Under the pieces are notes generated by a model. The model made no database searches, was not told the origin of the DNA, and was given only the letters and a program-made list of their open reading frames with translations. The position numbers and the translations under genes were made by a program. 64,000 nucleotides of DNA from Collybiopsis luxurians FD-317 M1 (lineage: Eukaryota; Basidiomycota; Agaricomycetes; Agaricales; Omphalotaceae): the NCBI GenBank assembly GCA_000827265.1, contig KN834841.1, positions 152,999 through 216,998 of the forward strand, written 5' to 3'. Within the stretch, counting starts at the first letter, position 1; each line of letters opens with the position of its first letter. Positions 57,369-64,000 of this stretch are shown here, piece after piece.

Positions 57369-57390
57369 ATTCACTTGTGCACAAGTGAAT
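57369..57390. repeat. 22-bp perfect palindrome
   Basis: The half site is ATTCACTTGTG, followed by its reverse complement. A related but imperfect word (ACTTGTGTACAAGTGAAG) lies 30 bp upstream, and AAGTGAATAAAGGG lies just after. Near 57418-57458 a second stem (AGGGTAGGTAA / TTACCCTACCCT) is present. Located beside the C-terminal end of the KDZ relic, so possibly element-end sequence. Confidence 0.6.
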
Positions 57391-57560
57391 AAGGTTTTTT
57401 TGACCCAAGTGAATAAAGGGTAGGTAACTTAAGGTAATATGAGCTTACCCTACCCTAGTGTGACCTCAGGCTGCTTTGGCGCTGTCCCAGATGCCGTGGG
57501 CACTACTGTTAGCGATGCCAGACATTGTGATTGACACTCTACAACATATACACAATGCTG

Positions 57561-60520
57561 TCAGTACAAACTAGTGTTAATACAATACATATAGCTAATC
57601 ATCAATTGTGAGATCCATGGCTGCATCAACATGGCGGCAATTTCATCCTCCTCCTCTGCTGCATTGCCATCCTCTCCTTCTTCCCATTCAGCATCCCCAT
57701 CCCCTACTACAACTTCCATAGCAACATCCTTCTCAGCAACATGCATCCCAAGCTGAAAAAAAGTGACAATTTGAAGGATCAAACCCTCATAGTTTCTTAA
57801 TTGCAGAGAGGCATTGCCTGTGGAGGTCATTGAACCTTGCGTGTTCCTGCCAGTAGAGTCGAACATGGAGAGCCAAAGCAGGGTAATCAGGTTCAACAGC
57901 CTTGGCCTTGCCACATAGAACTCATTCCTCATCCCACATGCTTGTCAGCATCCTCCTAATTTCTGCATGTAGGGTCTTCAGCTCCTCTTCTGCACAAATT
58001 AGCTTGAAGAATTGATGCATGAGAACCCAGTTTTTGGTGTAGCCCATGCACATTGATGAATGTCCTCTCTGGCATTGCAGAGGATATCAAACTCCCCAAG
58101 TAAGGAAAAGTCCACCACTTCATCCCAGCTAATGGCTTGACAGGGGGGTCAAAGAGCTGCGGCAGCTTCATTGTACATTGCAATGGCAGTCTGGATTGAT
58201 TTTTAAGTGGGTTTTCAGGGAGTTGGCAATCAACTTCCGCATTTTGTACCCTTCAGAGATGTCAGAAGCATGCAATGAATGGGCTCATGAGAATACACAT
58301 ACCAGTCCCTGCAATATTAAGTCTAGCCATCTCAAACATCTTGGCAACCAGCCACCATTTGAGCTTGTCCAAAGCTCTGCAATAGTTGGCCTCCCTCACT
58401 GACCTCTTTGCCAGCTCCCATTCCTCACATCCATCCACCCACCGCTTGCTGATACCAAGCTTCTCTTCTAAAGCCTGAACATCTGCAAGGAGCTTGAGCT
58501 CATTCTCCTGCTCATGTTGATGTTTGGACTCAAGCTCTGCAGCTTTTTCCTTCGCAGTCTTCTCCTATGCCCTACCCTTCCCCTTCCCCTTTCCCTTTCC
58601 CTTAGTCAATGGGGCAAGGTCATTGGCAGGATCATATGCAAGCCGGACTTGGTGAGCATTCTGCAGCTGCTCCTGACATTTCTGAAGGGCCACTAGTTTC
58701 TGGTAGTACAGCATCTCGAGGGACTCCTTGGGCAGTGTTTGGGTTAGGCTTCTAAGGTACTTGCCCTCCTCAATAAGCCATTTGTAGAAAACATCAGGTG
58801 AGTTGATGCCGGCCTCTAGCATGCCCTTGCAATGTACATCCTTTGTTCTGATAATGCTGAGAGCCTGTGTATAATTGCCATATACAAATTTGCTGATATT
58901 CGAGTACATTTCAAGGTCCTTGTAGTAGATAAACTCTGAAATCGATTGCCGACAATGAAAAGCTGACTGGTAATGTGTAGCAGGAGCTAGAGCATTGGAC
59001 ACATTAAAGTACCATTCATATCCTTCTCCATCTTCCAACCTGACCCCAACAGAATAGAGCATGAGGAAGAGTAGCTGGCATACTTGGTCATGCACATATC
59101 CATGCATGGCACCAACAACAGGAAGAAAGCCAGACCAGGAAGCCAAAGGTTTCAGTGGACTTCAATGGACTGTTTTGGACATTTTTCACACTATATCATA
59201 GGCAACAGTGAGCTTGCCTTCTGGAGGACCTTCCCCTGCCTGAGCTCATTGAGCCTTGTCAGCCAGCATGAGTGCATTCAGAGCTGCAAGTGAGTATGTT
59301 CCACTGAAAGGTCATTAGCAGCAAGGAGACAGGGAAGTTGAAAGAACCTACAGCTCACCACTTTTAACCATATTACAGCCTACCAAAAACATCATATGCT
59401 GACAAAGAACCACAAACCATCCATTTTCACAAAACTTGACTGCGGATTTGACAGTATTTTTCTTGTGCATGTTGTGCCAGTGATCCTCACATTGGCCCTC
59501 AGCCCAGAGATGCCCCAAGGGCAATGTCAAATCAACATTTTGCTCTTCAATTGCCTCCGACCTGTCTTCCTCCCAAGCATCAGCCTCAGCTTGTGACAAA
59601 AAATAGTCTTCTCCTGCAATTCAATGATTCACCTGCTCTTTCAGCTGAGATGGAAGCTGGGCCCCACTGTCCTCCTTCTCCTGCAACAAATCCTCCCTTT
59701 GCTCGACCTGCTTCAGAGAGTCATTCCTGTCCATGGAAACAATCATCCTAACTGGCAGGTCAGGGTCCTCCTTCAGCCAACACTGGCATGCAGGGCATGT
59801 GTTTGCTATCCACCAGGCTCTACCGTGGTGGTCAACACACTCTTGAACTCACTTCCTTATGCCATTCAGAATGGCAATGTACACATCCAGGGCCACATAA
59901 GTTTGACAAGAGAGGTAGGGCTTGAAAGCCACACCTTCCATGTCACAGATAATTTTTGCAAAAGGCTGAACACTGAGGCAGGGGCATTGAACAAAAAGTT
60001 TGTGGTACAGGTTGATGGTGTGAATAGAAACACCTGTCTGATGCTTGAGGGGAGAGATTGGGATAACCTTAGATTAGACAAGGCTTGCAGCTTGCCAGTA
60101 GTCCTTTGACCTAGGAATTGCTTTGAACTGAACACCTAAAAACCCAGGTTTCTCAGCATGCTGAGCCAAGAGTGGAATCTTACAGAGCTTACCATCAAAA
60201 ATGTCAACCACATCAAGCCACATGGATTCTTCATCTCCTGAGATCAGCTCCTCCTTCCCCTTCTGCCTGAGCATCCAATCCATGTACACATCAATGAGGC
60301 TCTCCATCTAGTCCTTCCAATAAATATTTAAATTTTCAGCTCTATTCCTCCATCCCCTAAAGTCTCAGTATTCGACCTTCAGCTCCTGAATGGCATCATG
60401 TGGTTCATAGCCATTGCTGTGGTCTCCATCTGAGTCACTCTCCCAGCCCCCATCAGCATTATCCACAAAGTCCATAGGCATAGGGGTTTGGAGGTCATAG
60501 GAAAGATTAGCAAAGGGAAG
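57561..60520 (-). pseudogene. KDZ transposase with CxC1-type N-terminus (degraded, 5' truncated)
   Basis: On the minus strand: an acidic stretch ending GGWESDSDGDHSNGYEPHD, TGA at 60367, TAG at 60310, then MESLIDVYMDWMLRQKG and SMWLDVVDIF. The following parts are HKLFVQCPCLSVQPFAKI, CDMEGVAFKPYL, ANTCPACQCWLKEDPDLP and VSMDRNDSLKQV (first catalytic Asp block, about 59.72 kb). Then come NGWFVVLCQHMMFLVGCNMV and SGEL, VAYDIV-stop-KMSKT (second Asp block), GAMHGYVHDQVCQL and GVRLEDGEGYEWYFNVSNAL (Glu block, about 59.03 kb), and a helical C-terminus to 57561. This is the standard KDZ order. Several stops and shifts break the frame. The N-terminus is missing at about 60.52 kb, where Plavaka-linked sequence begins. 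Confidence 0.8.
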
Positions 60521-60544
60521 TAACACGGGACGCAAAACCCATGG

Positions 60545-60600
60545 CAGTACGACCCGTACTGCCTTAAAGGCAGTACCCATGGCAGTCACTTGGCAGTACA
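60545..60600. repeat. GGCAGTAC repeat cluster
   Basis: GGCAGTACG-ACC-CGTACTGCC forms a perfect 9 bp stem with a 3 bp loop. Further GGCAGTAC, GGCAGTCAC and GGCAGTAC words follow within 40 bp. Positioned between the truncated KDZ frame and the Plavaka start codon, as expected for a terminal or subterminal transposase-binding region. CpG is locally higher than in the flanks. Confidence 0.55.
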
Positions 60601-60738
60601 ATAACGGTCCGGATCATACCGCTGGTATGTGTGTGAGCAATGGTCGAATCTGGATCACATTGAAATACAATATTATAATACATACGAGATTGATTTTCTC
60701 ATGGTCGATTAAACTATTTAACTGAGTCGCATTCAAAA

Positions 60739-63700
60739 ATGTTAGATGATAGCCTTTTCTTGTATTCAATCATGCCAATCTGCACTTGTAAATGTTGCTC
60801 AAAGGAATGGGTGGAGGTAAATGGAGCTCGGATACCTGGATGTAGTGTCAGTTATTCAACAAGGAGTCAGCATGAGCGAAGAGATGCTGGGCTTGATAAA
60901 CATGTTCCCAGGTCAGCTCAGGAAGGAAGAAGCACAAGCACACCTAGTGCATCCTTGCCCAAGAATCCTCCACCCCAAGGTATATTATTTGTGGCTGAAT
61001 CCAGAGATACTAAATTAATTCTATATTGTAGATATAACCATTCCATCTAGTCTCATTACTACATTGTGCTGCACACTGGTTGTGTGGCTTCACCTCAATG
61101 CTGGTATTAGTCAAGCCACTGCAAATACAGTCCTGCGGAGCTTGCATTTTATATTATCCAGAATTTTTGCAATTCTGTCTAGCACAATACGCAGTACTGT
61201 TGGTATTGACTTACAGTTTTCAAGTTTACAGATTCCTCATGATATTCGCACTGCTTTCAACCATGTGCAAGGAATCAACCCAACAATTGTTCGCACAGTT
61301 TGTTGTCCAGTCTGCTATAAACAGTTCAATACTGCCCCCTTTCCTACCCATTGTGACTGGAAGGAAACATCTCAGGCATGCCCATGTAATACTAACCTTT
61401 GGCGTCTTCAAAGATTTGGGAAAGCATTCAAATGGGTCCCAAAATCTCTTTATAGTACCCAAGATTTTGAGTCTTGGCTTTCTTTTTTTCTGAATCGAAG
61501 GGTCATTGAGGATTATTTAGAGTCTGCATTTCTACATAGTCCAGCTTCTCTTGGAGCAACCATGCATGACTTCCAAGACAGCCCAGCTTGGAAAGATTTT
61601 CAGGATTATCTTAAATCAAGGTATAACCTAGTGTTCAGATTATACATTGATTGGTTTAATCCCCATACAAACAAAATTGCTGGTATGCATCACTTATTGT
61701 ATTTTGTAAAGAAACCTGAGTTCAAGTTTTCCAGGAAAAGTAGTTTCATGTGGAGCAATTGTTCTTTATTGCTTGAATTTGCCTCCAGAAGTCCACTACT
61801 TGCCAGAAAATATTTTTATTGTTGGGCTGATACCTCCTCCAAACACTCCTGATCCTGTTACTATCTCAAATATTCTGAGCCCCTTGGTTAATAAAATTTT
61901 GGAATTTCAACACCCAGGAAAGATAATTGTCACATATCGTCATCCTGAAGGAGTTTCCATTCAGAGCAGAGTTATGGCTGTTATTGCAGATTTACAGGCT
62001 ATCAGAAAAGTTGGAGGATTCCTAGCTCCAAGTGCTGGTCTTTTCTGCTCATATTGTGACTGTTTGTATGAGAACTTGGATTCTGTGAATCCCAATTCTT
62101 GGACCATTCATAATAGTGTTCAGGTACTGCAACAAGCACAGGAGTGGCTGTCTTTAAATACAAAGGACAAAAGAAAAAAGTTTGCTACAGCAACTGGTGT
62201 ACGGTGGACACCTTTAAATCATTTACCATATTGGGATCCAGTAAGGAATCTTATACTTGGATTTATGCATAACTGGCTTGAAGGAATTCTTGAACACCAG
62301 CTGAGAACATTATGGGGCATTGGCCGTGACACAGAAAAAGCTAAAGCATTGGATGAAGCATATAAAGAACTCATAGCAAATGAAAGTTACACTGAAAGAG
62401 ATCTCTCAGAATCAGAGAGTGAGCTTGAGGAATTGCGTGAAGAAGCTGAAGAATATGCATCATCTCAATCTCAGTCTGCAACATTATCATCTGAGCAGAG
62501 TACACCTACTCCACAACCAACTCCTTCTATAAGTCCAGGAGCTCTTCCAATGGAAATTGATAATGCAGATGATGAAGATGAAGATCTTGATCCAGACTAT
62601 ATTCCTCTGTTTGATGACCAGAAGAGTGTTTTTAAGTTTTCTGAAAATGAGCTGTCCTACATTCATGATTGTATTCATGAGGTGTGGTTGCCTACCTGGG
62701 TTGATCGTCCTCCAATAAATTTAGGAATGTCAAAGCATGGCAAACTTAAGGCAAATGATTATTTAGTTTTATTTTCTGTGATATTTCCCTTGGTTATGCC
62801 CAAGCTTTGGTGGAATGGTAATGAAAGAGAATGCAGATTGCTAGAAAGCTATGTCAATTTGACAGCAGCTACAAATATTATCTGTTCATTTGAAACATCC
62901 AATTTTGAAGCAGAGCAGTTCACCCAATTTTATATTGCCTACCGGATATCTATACAGCAGCTTTTCCCTGAATGCCATGACCTTCCAAATCATCATTTTG
63001 CAATGCACAATGAAATGTTATTAAAGCACTGGGGTCCTTTGGCAGGTCTTAGTGAATTCCCAGGAGAGCGCCTGAATGGCATGTTGCAGAAGGTTAAGAC
63101 CAATCATCGTGTCTGTGAGTTTGATCTTGATGTGTCATTTTAGATTTGTAAATTGACTTATATCACTTATAGATGACATGGCCTATACCATGTTGAAGCA
63201 AATGTGCCGCCAACTCAGGTTGAAAGCTTTGTGGCATGACAATGATACTGGCGAGGACTCTGTACGGGAGCTGCATTCTGTTATTAATCCAAATAATAAG
63301 CAGGAAAATCAGTCAACTGGTATTTTATCTACTTTGGAGTTTGGTCAGTTCCTATCAAAATCCCCAAGGCTTAGTGAGCAAGAATATGTTGTGCTGCTAC
63401 AGTATTTAAATCAGACTGGAAGACCCCATCGGATGTATACAGATGTCCCTCACCCTGAGCATTCACTTGTCCTTCCACCTACTGCCAAGCAACTAAAGGA
63501 GTACACTATAGATGGAATTGTATACAGTTGCTACTCTTCCCATCCAGGAAATAGTGGAATCCAATTTTATGACTGTTTCAATTATGTCAATCGCACTGGA
63601 TTTATTTGTAAAATCCTACAAATACCATTGCAGGATAGATTACAAATTTTTTTCTTTGTTGAAGAACATTCTTCATTATCTGTTGAGGAGGAGCAGAAAG

Positions 63701-63888
63701 CACCCTATCTTTTATATCCTCAGCTAAAGTCAAAGATTGTTAGTGCTGCTGCTTCAAATATATTTTATATTATTGAACCTGCACACATCATTACCCATTT
63801 GACAACCTTGACTATGCCAGTAGGTAGCTTCAATTTTCCATATAAGACAATGATCATTTGCTGGGCATTAAATAGAGGGAAGAAATGA
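60739..63888 (+). CDS. Plavaka-type (Tnp2-like) transposase, apparently intact
   Basis: Four exons: 60739-60979, 61032-61682, 61735-63114 and 63173-63888. Introns are 52, 52 and 58 bp, all GT-AG and in phase, giving 995 residues without a stop. The N-terminus has a Cys-rich start (CTCKCCSKEW). Middle segments TVCCPVCYKQF, YIDWFNPHTNKIAGKVV and NLPPEVHYLPENIF precede SRVMAVIADLQAIRKVGGF and the SYCDCL cysteine cluster. Then come TGVRWTPLNHLPYWDPVRNL and GFMHNWLEGILEHQLRTLWG, an acidic linker, HDCIHEVWLPTWVDRPP, and the C-terminal FPGERLNGMLQKVKTNHRV block. This is the typical order of mushroom Plavaka transposases. The most complete element gene in the window; its right end lies beyond 64 kb or in the last 110 bases. 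Confidence 0.85.
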
Positions 63889-64000
63889 ATTAATTACCCA
63901 CTATATTGTGCTGTAAATAGCATATGTTACTTTGGAACTTCAGAACATTTTTTTCCTTGTTGCCTGAATCTTTGTTCACACTGACAAATAAATAAATAAT
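63889..64000. other. 3' flank of the Plavaka gene
   Basis: AT-rich sequence ending in AAATAAATAAATAAT. No terminal inverted repeat matching the GGCAGTAC cluster is visible before the window ends. Confidence 0.4.

Overview
The window looks like a repeat-rich stretch of a basidiomycete (Agaricomycete) genome. Genes are cut by many 40-60 bp GT-AG introns. The recognisable mobile elements are KDZ transposases with CxC1-type and CxC2-type N-termini and Plavaka/Tnp2-like transposases, which are hallmarks of mushroom genomes. I saw no tRNA, rRNA, CRISPR array or bacterial-style operon.

Layout. 1-5.1 kb is degenerate, CpG-poor sequence with short tandem repeats. 5.15-24.99 kb is a block with more CpG, bounded on both sides by arrays of GTTTAAC/GTTAAAC motifs. 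It holds uncharacterised ORFs, a gene joining an RNase H1 N-terminal ('viroplasmin') domain to a WG-repeat region and a coiled coil, a CxC2-type KDZ transposase, two tandemly duplicated coiled-coil genes, and members of two uncharacterised gene families. 25-47 kb is strongly CpG-depleted and mostly relics: an uncharacterised ORF family, a broken copy of an Msb1/Mug8-domain gene, a coiled-coil gene with duplicated exons, a degraded Plavaka element, and a Ulp1/C48 protease-like relic.

47.7-56.7 kb is the best-preserved genic island. It holds an intact 4-exon 222-residue unknown gene (-), an intact 9-exon MFS monocarboxylate-transporter-like gene (+), a 635 bp non-autonomous terminal-inverted-repeat element with a 9 bp target duplication, a candidate gene (-), and an intact 4-exon Gal80-like oxidoreductase gene (+). 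56.8-64 kb is again mobile DNA: a gag zinc-knuckle fragment, a degraded CxC1-type KDZ element (-), and an apparently intact 995-codon Plavaka-type transposase gene (+) whose 5' flank adjoins the truncated KDZ element.

Reading frames in the mobile relics are interrupted mainly by TGA, which fits CGA-to-TGA decay of methylated CpG. The transporter and the Gal80-like gene splice cleanly and are probably functional host genes. Splice models were made by eye from frame continuity and GT-AG signals, with no alignment or expression data.
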